From: Aristolochia californica
Lineage: Eukaryota > Streptophyta > Magnoliopsida > Piperales > Aristolochiaceae
Direction: 5' to 3'
DNA length: 64,000 nucleotides
Assembly (NCBI GenBank): GCA_029961685.1
Contig: JARWKL010000016.1
Location: 15,196,157-15,260,156, forward strand
Shown: positions 10,365 to 25,000 of the stretch, one piece after another
How positions within the stretch are numbered: position 1 is the first letter of the stretch
Layout: each line of letters opens with the position of its first letter
The notes under the pieces: model-generated
Seen by the model: the letters and a program-made list of their open reading frames with translations, nothing else
Database searches by the model: none
Told to the model about the DNA's origin: nothing
Translations under genes and position numbers: made by a program

Positions 10365-10908
10365 TGGCGGCTGATAGCTGGCATGTCTTATCTTTCTCGT
10401 CCCCTGATTGTGGAAATTTGGTCTCCCCCTCTGATGGGCTACTAGAAATTGAATTTTGACGAAAGCGCTTTTGGATGCCCAGGCCCTGCGGGTTTTGTGG
10501 AGTTATCCATGACGGTAACGGTATTCTTCTTTTCTCTTTCGCTGGGCCACTTGGAATCTCATATTCAACCACTGCTGAACTCTCCGGATTACTTAATGGA
10601 CTGTAGATCTTCAATCACCATCTAGTGGGACCTCTCTACATCGAAGGCGATTCTAAAATTATTATCAACTGGTGTGCAAAGTCAGCTCCTCCATGGTGAC
10701 ACCGGGATATGTTCTTTGATATATGTAATTTAATTTCTCTTCTAGACTGTAATTGGAAGCACACTCCTAGGTCAACTAATCATTTAGCTGACACTCAGGC
10801 TAAATTAGGTGTTTCACTCCAACACTTTGTTGTGGAGGAAGACCCTTTTAGCTAGGTATTGTACTCGTTACTCTTTTAATAGCTTAAACATCTTTATTTA
10901 AAAAAAAA
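10365..10908 (+). mobile_element. 5'-truncated LINE tail, RNase H decayed
   Basis: Frameshifted RNase H remnants read LNFDESAFGCPGPAG (about 10450), a YIEGDSKIIINWC block (about 10640) and RSTNHLADTQAKLG (about 10770). A poly(A) tail lies at 10901-10908. A target duplication of about 9 bp, AGTCTTGGAC at 10356-10364 versus AGTCTTGAAC at 10909-10917 (one mismatch), frames it. It belongs to the same LINE family as 5146-5655 and is older by its decay. Confidence 0.8.
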
Positions 10909-11102
10909 GTCTTGAACAAGACTCAGTGAGAACACAAACTGAACAGTCCCAATTGCACAGCCTTGTGGATTATTTGTTTGCCAATACCTTTTCAGATATA
11001 AATGGTTTAAATTTTAAACGAGGAACTCGCTGATTCTTACATCATTTGTTTAGATTGACTAAGTCTTATATTCTGAAGTGCGGTCAATGTGTTTTTATGC
11101 AG

Positions 11103-13080
11103 TGCATGCTTTGAACAAGTTACCTTACTCCAAGCTTGACTCAAAGTCTGTTGGTTTGAAGGATGGAGTTGTTTTTTTAACTTATAGTAGCCTTATAGCA
11201 TCATCAGAAAAGGGCCGTTCACGCTTACAGCAGTTGTTGCAATGGTGTGGCTCTGACTATGACGGTCTCGTGGTATTTGATGAGGTAGAATGGATCTGAA
11301 ATATTGGCATTTTTTAGTTCCACTTGATGAAGTTGAAGTTGTTATTATGTCTTCAGGGTGGGAAAAAGTTATAGAGGCTAGCCCTCTGAGTTTATCCTTT
11401 AGAGCTATGACACAGTTGTTAATATTATCAAGTGCTTAGTGTATTTCGAGTTCTATATGATATGTAGCTTCAAATCTGTGGTGAGTGCAAAGTTATGTAT
11501 TCTCCTCATGTTTGGAGGCATCTAGTTTTTCATGTTAACAGTATGGTTTAAGTGGTGAATAGCTAAGTTTGTATTCTATCCAGGTTCTATCACTGTCACA
11601 AATACTAACTATTAGATGACTTGGTTTCGTTTCAGTGCCATAAAGCTAAAAATCTTGTTCCTGAAGCTGGAAGCCAATCGACTAGGACAGGGGAGGCTGT
11701 TCTTGAGATCCAGGTGGACATCTCCCTGGGGAGCCCTCTTGATGGAATCCAATTTCTCACTGTCCCTGTTTGTTTTTGGTTGCAAGTTTGTTCTCTATGC
11801 ATGTTTTTAACTTTTTATTATACTGCCATTTCAAAAATTGTTCCTGTTGTACTGTTTATTTTAAATGTTTTTCTAATATAAAAATTATAGACACTTATTT
11901 ATTACTGACACTAGTATATTATTCATTTGTTGCACATCAAACTTTTTGCAGTATGTTGGCCATCTCTGAAATTTTATTGTGGTAGGACCAGCTGACTCAT
12001 ATAATGATTGTGCAGCCCTTTTTTGTCCATATTGGATTGGGTATTTTCTTGCCTCAGACAAGTTGATGTTGATTTTGATCTTAGCAAATATTAATGAATA
12101 ACACCGGAAAACATTTCTTCTATAGTTATTGATGCCTTAGTTTTATGCGTAAAGATTTATATCAGATGCTCTAATCTCATTAGAATGTGATTTGCTAAGT
12201 CTAAGGTCATTAATTGCTGGGTTGCTTCTATGAGCCTTATTTTGGTGTTCCTTTTGGATCTAGCTATAATTATGAACTGTGCTAGTTGCTCTCTTGTAAC
12301 AATTGCAATGATGTGTGGCATCAGAGTGAATTTGCACTTGTCTGGATGTGAAGCTTCGTTTTTTTTTTATTAACTAAAATTTGGCAGACTGACTAGAGAT
12401 TCAATTACTACAGGCTCGGCTCCCTCAGGCTCGTGTTATCTACTGCTCAGCAACTGGTGCATCAGAGCCTCGTAATATGGGTTACATGGTCCGACTTGGA
12501 CTTTGGGGCTCGGGAACATGCTTCTCTAAATTCCAAGACTTTTTAGGTCTGTCTTTTCTTTTCCCCTTTCTTTGTTTTTTGGTTAATGGATTTCCAGCTT
12601 TTTTTTTTTATTTTTTTGGTAAATTGGTATCCAGCTATTTTATTTGATCTTTTTCCTGTTTTCTTTTTTCTTCTTCTATTATTTCTCTTGTTTCTGCTGC
12701 TAGATAATGATATTGTGGTCACATTTATTTACTGGGATTTTATTTCCTAAAAATCAGCTGAATTTGAAGTCTATATAACATCTTCTCAATTGTTTCAGGG
12801 GCTCTCGAGAAAGGTGGTGTTGGGGCATTGGAGCTTGTTGCCATGGACATGAAAGCAAGGTAAGACAACTTCTTAATTAAGTACTCATTTTAATCTTTTC
12901 ATGTTTTAAGAGAATGAGCTTATTGTCAACTTATTAAGTAGTCCAACAGCAATTTGATGTCAAGGGATGTGATGTTGTTGTGTTGATATATTATTCAGGG
13001 GAATGTATGTATGCCGTTCACTAAGCTACAAAGGGGTTGAATTCGAAGTTATTGAAGCCCCGTTAGAAGCAGAAATGGTG
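11103..13080 (+). CDS. FGT1: FGT1 exons a-e: first helicase-like core, DECH box
   Basis: Five exons encode [14 protein letters not shown] through EAPLEAEMV. The Walker B/DECH box is split by an intron between GAG at 11284 and TGC at 11636 (VVFDE | [12 protein letters not shown]). Motif III-like [14 protein letters not shown] lies at about 12448-12490, and [22 protein letters not shown] crosses two introns. The first exon starts at phase 2 after a TTTTTATGCAG acceptor, proving an exon farther left. Confidence 0.93.
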
Positions 13081-16000
13081 GTATGGTAGTCCTTATTTGA
13101 GTTACTGTTAGAAACTCTATTAAGGGGTATTTTGGTCATTTGACCTCAGCATATGTGACATATTTTTATGTCATCTTACTCTACATGTTTTATTATGTCT
13201 ATAGACTGAATTTCATGTAATTTGACTATGTAGAATGGGAGATATAAGGAGTTAAGTGGCTTAAGTGTATTAGGGGCAATTTTGTAAATGTTCTAAACCG
13301 CCTTATTAAATAGAGAAGGGGGGTCGAGCATGACCCTCAATGAAACTCAGTTTTTGAGTACTCTCATCTCTTTTCAATTTCTCTCCCTTCTCTTCAATCT
13401 TCATTTTTTTCATGGTATCAGAGCAATAGATCGCATTTGAGAGGCCTTATTATTTGTCATCAGATTACTCCATTGAAGGGTGCGAACTAAAACAATCTGA
13501 TTTTTCCTATTCTTTTGTTAAACACCTAGCCAATACTACCCAAAAGACCGGCCTGTTAGGTAGCGGAAAGCCAAATACTTAACCCCAAGATCATAACATC
13601 TTTCTTTGCCATAACCTTAGGTTTAATGGTTCTATTGTCTATTGAGCTGTTCCAAGTTATACAATTGCTCTTGATTGGTTGGTAAAAAAATCTGATTTTT
13701 CCTATTCTTTCTGTGCCATAACTTTAGGGTTGATGGTTCTATTGCCTATTGAGCAGTTCTAAGTTATATAATTGCTTCTTGAGGGTTTGCTAGGCTGAAA
13801 TTGTCTATTTCTTGGAATGTGCCGGCTACCTTGTTCCCTTGCTTGCATCATTCTACCATAGGCTCGTGTCAGCCCTAATTGGGTTGTGTTTGGAACTAAT
13901 TTCTTCAAATTGCAGCATTTGTTATTGTTTGAAATAATTTGAGGTGCACACGTCATATTGTTTCCCTAACCCTAATTTTTTTGAAGTGGAGCCCGCATAC
14001 TTGGTTCATGCATAGTGATTTGGGAAGTGAAATTAGAGTTGATTTGGGCATTATTCTACTTGTATGGCTGACTTAGTTGAGATTTATACTCCATCAAGAT
14101 TAGTTAGTACTCTGATGGCAAAGATACAATTATGATTACTTCGGAAAAGTTATATGGACCGAATTATCTAAAATTGGGCTAAGTCTATCATGCTGGAAAG
14201 CCAAGAGGAAATCCAAATATATTCGAGATGATCCTCCAGTCCCTGTGAATGATGACTGGGAAGCTGAGGACAGTCAGGGTAGGATATGGATTGTCAATAG
14301 TATTGATTCCAAATTGAGGAATCAAGTCATGAACTGTGAGATTTCAAAGGCAATGTGGGTGTCCTTAGAATTACTGTATGCACAAGAAAGCAACCAATCT
14401 CGGGTATATGACTTGTACACAGACTTCTTTGGTCTTAAGAGGGGTCATAGATTTGTTATTGAGTACTACAATGAGTTTTTGGGAGTTCGACAAGAGGTTA
14501 ATGTTTATCATCCATATACTACGGATGAACGTCTATTGGTTGCTAAATTTCTTGATGGACTGGATTCTGAATTTGATGGAATAAAAGCACAAAAGCACAA
14601 GTACACAAGATGATGTGCCTACACTATCTACCACTTTTAACAAAAACTAAAAGTGTACCCAAGGGTGGTAAAGGAATTAAAGTGGTGGATGCCTTTGCAC
14701 TTAATACTTCAGGTTTCATAGAATCATCCAAAGGTCGTAACAATGCTAGTAGAGGCAAAGGTAGAGATGGATCTGGTTGAGGTTGAGGCTGAGGTGGTGG
14801 TAAGTCGGAGAGAAAATGTAACCATTGTCGAAGACATACTTGGATTAAGTTTTGTAAACCAGCATGGGGAAATTTGACCATTCATGATAGCAATGCTGAG
14901 GTGGTAAACACTGTTACACCAGGGGTTTCAGATGATATGCACCAGTCAACAACAATAACAACAACAACAACAACAACAACCCTACTACTACTGCTACTAT
15001 GTCATCTTTATTCTCTGATTTGACTAAGTTTTCTGATATTAAACATGTTACTAGTTGATGGGTCTAAAAGAAGTTGGTATGTCCTTCTGGTCTCCTCAAT
15101 CTGTTTTACGAGTTCCTAAATTTTCTTTAAGTCTGTTGTCATTTAGTCAACTAACTATATCTAGGGCTCTGGTCCCCCCTCATTGAGAAATTTGAGAAGA
15201 GACTAGCCACTTTTTTGGCAGGGCTGCCAAACTATCTGCTATCATTTATGCATTGTCCGACCTCCGTTTGCTCCAAGATTGACGCCATCCGTCGGCACTT
15301 TCTCTGGAGAGGATCAGAAGACACCCTCAGATATCATTTGGTTAGTTGGAAGGATATTTGTATGCCCCGGAATAGGGGAGGATTAGGCATCCGGCCTACG
15401 AAGGCATTGAAAAAAACTCATATGCTCAAATGGATTTGGAACTTCAACATCAAGCTCAAGCATAACAACCTATGGAGAGAGATGGTCAGATTTTACCTAC
15501 AATTTTCCGGTGCCTGGTGGAGAGAGGGTGGCATCACTCGCCCCCTATCCCCGATATGGAAATCAATTTATAAGCACCTCCCAGTATTCAGAGATGCTAC
15601 TTCCTTTCACACGGGCAACGGAAGGGCCCTCCTCTTCTGGTCGGATGAATGGTGCAGCTCCCGCCCCCTCTCGGAGGACTTCCCTGGGCTCTCTAGGGTG
15701 GCTAGAGACCTCTCTTGCTCAGTGGCTGATTCTTGGAGGGATCAGTCGTGGAGTCTCCCGTTCGGACTAAATGATGAGGAAACTTCGACTTTTTGCTCTC
15801 CTCTCTGGACTCAACAATACTACTATCAGGGAGCATGCGGTTGATAAAACGATTTGGAAGCCCAACATTAATGGCCGATTCACTGTTGCTTCCGCCTACT
15901 CTCATATCAGAAAGCAAGACTACAATATGCATGAGCACAAGGCAAACCTAGCTTGGAAGCTCTCAACGCCAAGTAAAATCAAATTTTTCGTGTAGTCAGC

Positions 16001-19000
16001 CATCAGAGAATAGGTCCTCACAACTGACAACCTTCATAGAAGAGGCTTCACCGCCCCTGATCGTTCTTGTCCCCTTTGTGGTGTGTGCGATGAGACAGTT
16101 CAACATGTTCTCTTACATTGTGAATTTTCTTTGCAAGTTTGGATAAAGATTTTTCGGAAGATTGAGCTTCGAATGGGGCTACATCAGGACCTCTTCGACA
16201 CCTATGAGATGGTTAGAAGGACCCGCCTTCCTCGGTTGGGCAAGTTAATTCTTTCGGCATGTCTTGTGCATGTCCCATGGTGCATAGAGCGAAATAACCA
16301 AAGAGTCAACTCCAAAGCTAGAATACGGCTTCACATGCTGTGGGCTTTATCTCGAGCTGGTTACATACCGAGAAGGAGTTTGCCGATCTATTGGCGTTTC
16401 CTTTCGGAAAAACTGGAGTTTGATCGCACATATGACAGACCCTTGCAGGACTCCGGTTATGACCATCTGGAATCCTCCCCCTTGCGACTGCATCAAACTC
16501 AATTTTGATGGTAGTGCTATTGGCTGTTCTGGGCCGGCTGGAGCAGGTGGTGTTTTCAGAGGTAACAATGGAGATCCTATTCTTTCTTATGTGGGGGCGG
16601 TGGGCATTGCTGATTCAAATATTGTTGAAGTAAGTGCTCTTCTATTCGGCCTCCGAATTTTCAAGGAACGTCTCGATGGCAAGATAATTATTGAAGGAGA
16701 CTCAAAGACCGTCATCAGTTGGTGTTCAAAAGATAGCTCCCCCCTTGGCACCACTGGCCTACCACTGATTCTATTGCTGACATTGTGTCATCTATTCATT
16801 GTAATCGGAATCTCATTCCTAGATCAACCAACTCTTTGGTTGATAAATTGGCAAAATTCGGAACTTCGCAGCAATCTCTCATTGTTTGGGAAGGTTTCCC
16901 CCCTTTGTAATTTGCTCTTTTGAGTTTTTGTCTTAATAAAATTCAACATCATTTGTGGAGGAAATGTCTGTTTAGCTTCTAGGTATGTAATTTTTCTTTT
17001 GTAATACATTCACACATCCTCTCAAAATAAAATAAAATTCAACATCATTTAAAAATAAAAATCGATGAATTGTTCGTTAACCTTATTTATAGCTCATTGT
17101 GTGATTTAGGATCTTGAGATGAAGAAGATGATTAGTTTCGTGCTTCAGAGGGATGGCTTGTATTATTTGGAGAGTCACTTGCTAAAAAATACTTTACATG
17201 TGTTGCACTCTACAATGACACTTGTGGTTGGGTCATCGATCTCCAAAAAAACTTATTCAGTTTTTTCCTGTATTACCTTCCCATCTTTCATTTCAATGCG
17301 AATTGTATTAGCTGGCATGCATCATCGAAATTTGTTTCCACTCTCTCATCATAAGTTTAGTCAGTTGTTTGATATTGTTCACTCCGATGTTTGAGGTCAT
17401 TGTCCTATAACTAGTCTAGTTTATTTGGTTATAAGTATTTCAATTTCTTCTATTGATGGTTAGTTGGAAGGATATTTGCATGCCTCATAATAGGGGAGGA
17501 TTGGGCATCCGGCCTACAAGAGAAATGAACAAAACTCTTATGCTTAAATGGATTTGGAATTTCATCAACAAGCATAACAGTTTATGGAGGAATATGGTGA
17601 AGTTCTACCTTCAGTTTTCTGGTGCATGGTGGAGAGGGTGGCGTTGCTCGCCTCTTATCCCCGATATGGAAATCAGTTTTCAAGCTCCTTCCAGTATTCA
17701 AAGATGCTACCTCATTTCACACGGGCAATGGAAGGACCATTCTCTTTTGGTCGAATGAATGGTGTGGCCCCCAATCTCTCTCGGAGGACTTCTCAGGGGC
17801 TGCATAGGGTGGCAAGAGACCTCTCTTGCTCTGTGGCTGATTCATGGAGTGATCACTCATGGAGTCTCCCGTTCTGTCGGGGATTAAATGATGAGGAATC
17901 GTTGTCTTTTTGCTCTCTCCTTACCAAACTCAGCAGTTCTATTATCTGGGAGCATTCACTTGATAAGCTGATTTGGAAGCCCAATAATAATGGCCGATTC
18001 ACTGTCACTTCCGCTTACTCTCATATCAGAAAGCAAGACTACAATACTCATGAGCACAAGGTGAATCTGGCTTGGAAACTCTCAACGCCAAGCAAAATCA
18101 AAATTTTCGTGTGGTCAGCCATCAAAGAACAAATTCTTACTTCAGACAACCTTCATAGAAGAGGCTTCACTGTCTCCAATCTTTCTTGTCCCCTTTGCAG
18201 TGAGTGCAAAGAGATAGTCCAGCATGTCCTCTTACACTCTGGATTTTCATGGCAAGTTTGGATGAAGATCTTTCAGAAAATCGTGCTCCAACTCGGGCTA
18301 CATCAGGACCTCTTTGGCACCTTTGAGATGGTTCGAGGGATTCTCCTTCCTCGGCTGGGCAAGTTAATTCTTTCAGCCTGTGTTGCGCATGTTCCATGGT
18401 GCATTTGGCTCGAGCGGAATAACCGGAGATTCAACTCCAAAGCTAGCACCCCAGACAACACGACTTCTCATGCCATCAGCCTCATCCCGAGTTGGCTTCA
18501 TACAAAGAAGGATTTTGCCACTATCGGGGGTTTCCCTTCAGGAAAATTGGAATTTGATCACTCATTTGTCTTACCCCAGCAGAGCTCCAAGTATGGCTAT
18601 CTGGGATCCTCCCCCTTGCGACTACATAAAACTGAATTTTGATGGTAGTGCTATTGGATGTCCTGGACTAGCAGGAGCAGGTGGTATGTTCAAAGGTCAC
18701 AATGGAGACCCTGTTTTTTCTTATGATGGTCCGGTGGGCATTGCCGATTCTAATACTGCTGAAGTTAGTGCCCTGCTGTTCGGCCTCCAAATCTTAAGGG
18801 ATCATCTCCATGGCAAGTTAATCATTGAAGGCGACTCGAAGATGGTCATTAGTTGGTGTTCCAAAGACAACCTCCCCCCTTGGTGCCACTGGTCCATCAC
18901 TGATAGTATTGCTGACATTGTATCTTCTACACATTGTAATTGGAATCTCATTCCTAGATCAGCCAACTCTTTGATTGATAAATTGACAAAATTTGGAACT

Positions 19001-22000
19001 TCCCAGCAATCTCTCATTGTTTGGGAAGGCTTCCCTCCTTTGTAATATGCTCTCTTGAGCTTTTGCCTTAATAAAAATCAACATCATTTAAAAAAAAATT
19101 CTTTTATTGATGATTTCAGTAGATGTACTTGGGTATATCTCTTTTTGGAGAAATCTGAAGCTTTTGATGTATTTCAAATATTTACAATGAAACAAAAAAT
19201 CAGTTTGCCACTTCTATTCATGTCTTGAGTTCATGAACCAGAAATTTGATGTGTTCATGAGTCGTCTTTTGTGTTTAATCTACAACAAATGGAGTTCATG
19301 GAAGTAAAAATTGTCATTCGTTGAAAGTGGAACGTAGAATGGTGTTGCATGCGAATGTACCCAAGTCTTATTAGGGTGATTTTGTTCTTATTGCTTGCTT
19401 TTTGATCAACAGGATGCCATCTTCCGTCCTTGAGGGTAAAATTGCAATTTAGGTTTTACTTCCTCTTTTTCTTGCTCCGTTGTTTCCTGTATCCTCATGT
19501 GTTTGGTTCGTCCAAAAATAAATTGTTACCTCAAGCAGTCGATTGCATAGTTGAAAAATAAGTACAAGGGTATTTTGGTCATTTAACTTTATTATATATA
19601 TGTATCTTGATGTAATGTGGTTCTTCATGTTGAATTATGTCTGTAGTCAAAATTTCATGTATATAAGACATGTAGAATGGGAGATATAAGAGATTAGGGT
19701 TTCACTTAAGTGAGGGGCATACTTGTATTTTTTGTTCATCCCTCTTAATAAATAGATTTTTGGAGCTCCTTTCCACTCTCTCTCTCATTCTCTCTCTATC
19801 TCTCTCTCTTACTTTTTTCATGGTATTAGAGCAATAGATCACACTTGGGAAGGCTTTTTGTCATTCCTTTTCATCATTTGAAGCTGACGTCAACATAAAA
19901 GAGGGATCTTCTCAAGTTTTCCGGTTACTGTTTGGTAAAAGTCCAATTTTTTCTCATCTTTTCTCTACCATCACTCTAGGGTTACTGGTTATGTTGTTCC
20001 TTGAACAGATCTTTATGTTTTAAACTGCCATAAAGAGGTTTTTTATGCTGTTCTTGGGATGTGTGCCAACTCCAGTCTGCCTGTGCTGATGTCATCCTCA
20101 GTTCATGCTAACGTCAGCTCTAGTCTGTGCTATATTTGGGTTGTTTGATTTGGGATTTGAAATTTGTGTTAAGGATGAACGGGAATCATTTGTTTGCTTT
20201 GTCCATCTCCACTTGCACTATTCCTTCTTTAGTGTATAATGCTTTGTTGTCTCCTCAATGAAAGAAAGCCATAGATGTTGAGATGGAAGCACTGGTTGAT
20301 AGAGGGACTTAGGAGTTATGTGACTTACCTCCAGGGGCTGTAGTGGTTGTCGATGAGTGTATACAATAAAATATAGTGCAGATGGGTCGGTTGAAAGAAA
20401 TAAGGATCGTCTTGGTTCTAATGGCTATACTTAGACTTTTGGAGTTGATGTATTTGAGACTTTCTCATTGATTGCCCACTTGTCCTCTGTTAGAATACTG
20501 ATCTCTATTGTAGTCAAGGTTGGTCTCTGTTTCAGCTAGATATTAAAATGCTTTCTTCTATGGTGATCTTGAGAAGAGGTGTACATGGAGCAACCTCAGG
20601 GGTACGTTGCTTAGGGGGAGATGAGTAAGGTATGTAGACTTAAGAAAACTTTTTATGGCTTAAAACAAAGTCCATGAGCATGGTTTGAAAAATTTACTCA
20701 AGTGGTTATGTTAATGGGATTTCTTAGAAGCCAATGTGATCATTCATTGTTTATTATGAAGAGATTATCTGGGATTATTGTCTTATTGGTGCATGTAAAT
20801 GATATTATCTTATCAGGGAGTGACAAATCAGGCATTGAAGAAGTTAAAACACACTTGTCGAATCACTTCTAGACTAAAGATTTGGGTCAACTAAAATATT
20901 TTCTGGGTATCGAAGTTGCAAGAAGCAAGGAGGGAACTTCTTTGACTCAAAGGAAGTATGTCATTGATATGCTTCAAGAGTATGGACTTTTGGAAGCTAA
21001 ACCAGCTGATACACCTATGAAAGTAGGACATGATCTTCATGATGATCATCGTCCAGAATTGAAAGATAAAACAATGAATCGGAGATTAGTGGGTAAACTC
21101 ATATATGTTACAATTACTAGACCAAATATCTCATTTGCAGTTAGTATAGTGAGTCAAGTCATGGAGCATCCTCGCAAGATTCATCTAGAGGCTGTATTGA
21201 GAATCTTAAGGTATCTAAAAGGAGCACCAGGAAAATATATTCTCTTTAGACCCAATAATCACTTGAGGATTGAGGCATTCTTTGACGCTGATTATGCAAG
21301 CTCCAAGCTTGACCAAAAATCAACTACTGGGTATTGCGTTTTTCTAGGAGTCGGCTAGAAGAGTAAGAAACAAAATTTGGTTGCTCGGTCTAGTGTAGAA
21401 GCTAAATACAGAGCGATGGCCCACACTATAGGTGAGTTAATGTGGGTGAAATCTGTTGCACAGGAGATAGGCTTCTATCAAAAAGATGCTATGACTATGT
21501 ATTGTGATAACCAAACAACAATCTTCATTGCTAGCAATCCAATGTTTCATGAGAGAACGAAACACATAGAGGTGGACTGTCATTTCATTCTAGATGTAGT
21601 GATGAAGAAGGAGGTGACAACCCCATATGTTCGGTTTGGTGATCAACTCGGTGATGTCTTCACTAAAGTGCTAGGGAAGCTTGAATTTCTAAACTTTTGT
21701 GGCAAGCTGGGACTCTTTGACATATAAGTTCCAGCTTAGGGGAGCGTTGAAAAATAATTACAGGGGCATTTTGGTCATTTCACTTTATTGTTATTCATAT
21801 ATCTTGATGTAGTCTTGTTCCTCATGTTGAGTTATGTCTATGGTCAAATTTTCATGTTTATCAGAGATGTAGAATGGGAGCGATATAAGGAGATTAGGGT
21901 TTTACTTAAGTGAGGGGTATACTTGTAATTTTTGTTCATCCCTCTTAACATATTGGTGGGGGGTCGTGCGTGACCCCCAACACAACTCTGTTTTTTGGAG

Positions 22001-25000
22001 CTCCTTCTCTCTGCTCTCTCTCATTCTCTCTCCTCATACTTTTTTCACTCATATTTTTGCGCATAGAAATGGTACAAATATTTGTCCATATATGAGGAAA
22101 ATAGTTGTATATATTGATGTTACTTTTTCTATGGATACTCCCTTCTTTGCGCTTTCTTTCTTCAAATGTTGTCCTTCCTTCTACGGGTGCTGCATCCGTT
22201 ATCCCTATCCCTGTAGATAATAATCTCAGACCTTCATCGAGTGTTTACTGTTAAGAAACCATTACTGGTATATTATCGATGATGAGTGTCCTCTCCTTAG
22301 TCAATACTTCCTTCTCTCATACTGGTCCATGACTCTGATTCGTCTATAGATCCTAAAGTAAGAGATTTACATCTTCCCATTGCCCATCAGAAAGGTATAA
22401 GAAAAACTACTCGTTATCTGTTGTCACAATTTGTTTCTTTCGATTCATTATCCGACCAGTATAAAAAATTGGCATTATTTTATCTACTTGCACTATTCCT
22501 TCTTTAGTGCAGGCCGCTCTTTCTTCTACACAGTGGAATCAGACCATGGATGTTGCAATGGAGGTATTGTTAGATCGGGGGACTTGGCTGTTATGTGACT
22601 TACCCCCTAGAGTAGCTGTTGTTGGGTGTATACTATGTAGTATAAGGCTGATGGTTCCGTTGACAAATTCAAGGCTAGGTTGGTAGCCAAGGGCCACATA
22701 CAGATGTATGGTATTGATGTGTTTGAAACATTCTCCCCTATTGACAAGATATCTTTTGTCCGGATTTTAGTTTCTAATGTTGTGAATCAAGGGGTCATTA
22801 TACCAATTTGACATAAAAATGTTTTCTTGTACGGTGATATGGAGTAGCCTCTAGGATATGTTGCTTAGGGGGAGATGCATAAAATGTGTAGACTCAAGAA
22901 AGCAATATATGGCTTAAAGTAGAGTCCACGGGCGTATTTTGAAACATTAAGCTAAGTGGTGATATCAATGAGGTTTTTTTAGAAGTCACTGAGATCATTC
23001 ACTTTTTGTTCTAAAGCGGGCCTTCAGTATTGTGGTGTTGCTGGTATATGTGATTGATATTATATAGTCTACCAGTGATGTGATTGGTATTGACAAGATC
23101 AAAACTCATCTAGCAAATCATTTTCGGACTAAGGACTTTGGTTTGCTAAAATATTTTCTGGGCATTGAAGTGGCAAGAAGTAAAGAAGGCCTTGTACTGG
23201 CACATAGGAAATATGTAATTTTTTTTTATGAAGAGCACATAGGAAATATGTAACGGATAATGGATATGTTACAAGAGTATGGGTTGTTGGGAACTAAACC
23301 TATTGACACTCTAACGGAAGTTGGACATGACCTTCATGATGATCAAAGGGGGGGTTAGTCAACAAAACGAAAATTTGAAGTTCATCTTCATTTCATGCAT
23401 CTATATGAACTTCATCTTCATTTCATGCATCTATATGAACTTCATCTTCGAACTGGGTGTTAGTGTGGACAAGTTCATGTGCATTGGAAAACAGTTTCCA
23501 GTGTTAGTGCCCCCAAATGAGAAAAAATGTGAAAAATATGAGAATTTGTAACTTGTAATAGTATACTTAATTAAAATATAATACTTAAACATTAAATTAG
23601 GTAAAACAAACATTATTACTACACGAATAACTAATTTAATGTATAACTAAAATATATTAATTTACTAATTAATTGAATTATATATTATATTAGTTAATGA
23701 TTACTGTTTATAGTCCCCTGTAAAAGGTGATTCCAGTAATTGAAACCCCAAATCCCCTATATATCCTCTTAACTCCAAAGCTTAGAGACTCTTATCTAAA
23801 AAAGAATTTGGCTAACATGAACCGAGTGCATAAGAAAAGTTGAAATTTGGGAATCAGTGTCCACTTCTTAAACCGGCTGAGATCCAATGAAGAACTGAGC
23901 ATGGAGAATGATTATAAGAATGACAAACTGTTAGTTAAAAGTTTCCTTTGATAGTCAGCCCATAACACACAAAAAGGAAATAGCACAGAAGACGAATTCC
24001 AGACCAATGAGACCATCAAATAAATGCATCGGATTTTACTTCATGTAACAATTAAAGTACAAAGCCAGTGAAGGCTTATGTATACAGAGGCTCAATGTCT
24101 CATAGCCCACCCTCAGTTTGTAGGAAGCAATTTAGAAACAGATGTGCAGACAAGAAACTTCACTCTTGTCATTTCAAACCTCTGAGGGATTGATCAAAAC
24201 CATAGCCATTTTCGGAAGCAATGCGATGCAGCTGATCATATCCTGCCAGGACTCCAGCACGAGCCATCCCTGATAGTATGTTTGTAGTAATTCCTCTAAA
24301 CAATGCAGCCGGATCTTCACGGGAAACAATTTCCTACACGTTCTGATATTTGCATGGCTGGCCAGAAGTAATTCCTCTAAATCCCACAATTATGCACAAA
24401 TAACCCCAAATTAGGCACTGAAACTAAAATTAAATCAAATACAACACTAATTTAATCAAAAAAACAATTAGGGTTTAGTCATACCTTCTTAAATATTGGG
24501 AAAACCGAAGCCTAAGGGTGAAATCAAAGCCGAATGGGGAAATTGATGCCTAATCGAAGTATAAATTAAGCAATCGATGCCCAAATGTCAAAATCGAAGA
24601 AAATTGAAATCGAAATGGGGAAAATCAAACGAAATCGGAAGGTATTTTGGGGGAAAGAGAATAGCAAGAGGGAGAAGGGAGTGGGAGGCCGAAAGGGAGA
24701 AGAGAGGGAGAAGAGAGAGAAGAGAGGGTGGCCAAGAGGGATAAGAGAGAGGGAGAAGCGAGATAGGGAGACTGGAGAGCGAGTCCGAGAGAAGAGAGGG
24801 AGCAGAGACAAGAGAGGGGGTGCGGGAGAGAGGGTGAACAAAATGAAAAGGAGAAGACCGAGAGACGGAGGCCGGAGAGCGAGTCCGAGAGAAGAGAGGG
24901 AGCAGAGACGAGAGAGGGGGTGCGGGAGAGAGGGAGAAAAAAATAAAAATGAGAAGAGAGCGAGAGAGGGGGGTGCAGGAAGAGGGGAAAAAAAAACGTC

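Noticed and set aside
19545..22066. GCATAG as a target duplication of copia B
   Set aside because: The right copy is 13 bp beyond the LTR end and the length is 6, not 5; not accepted as proof.
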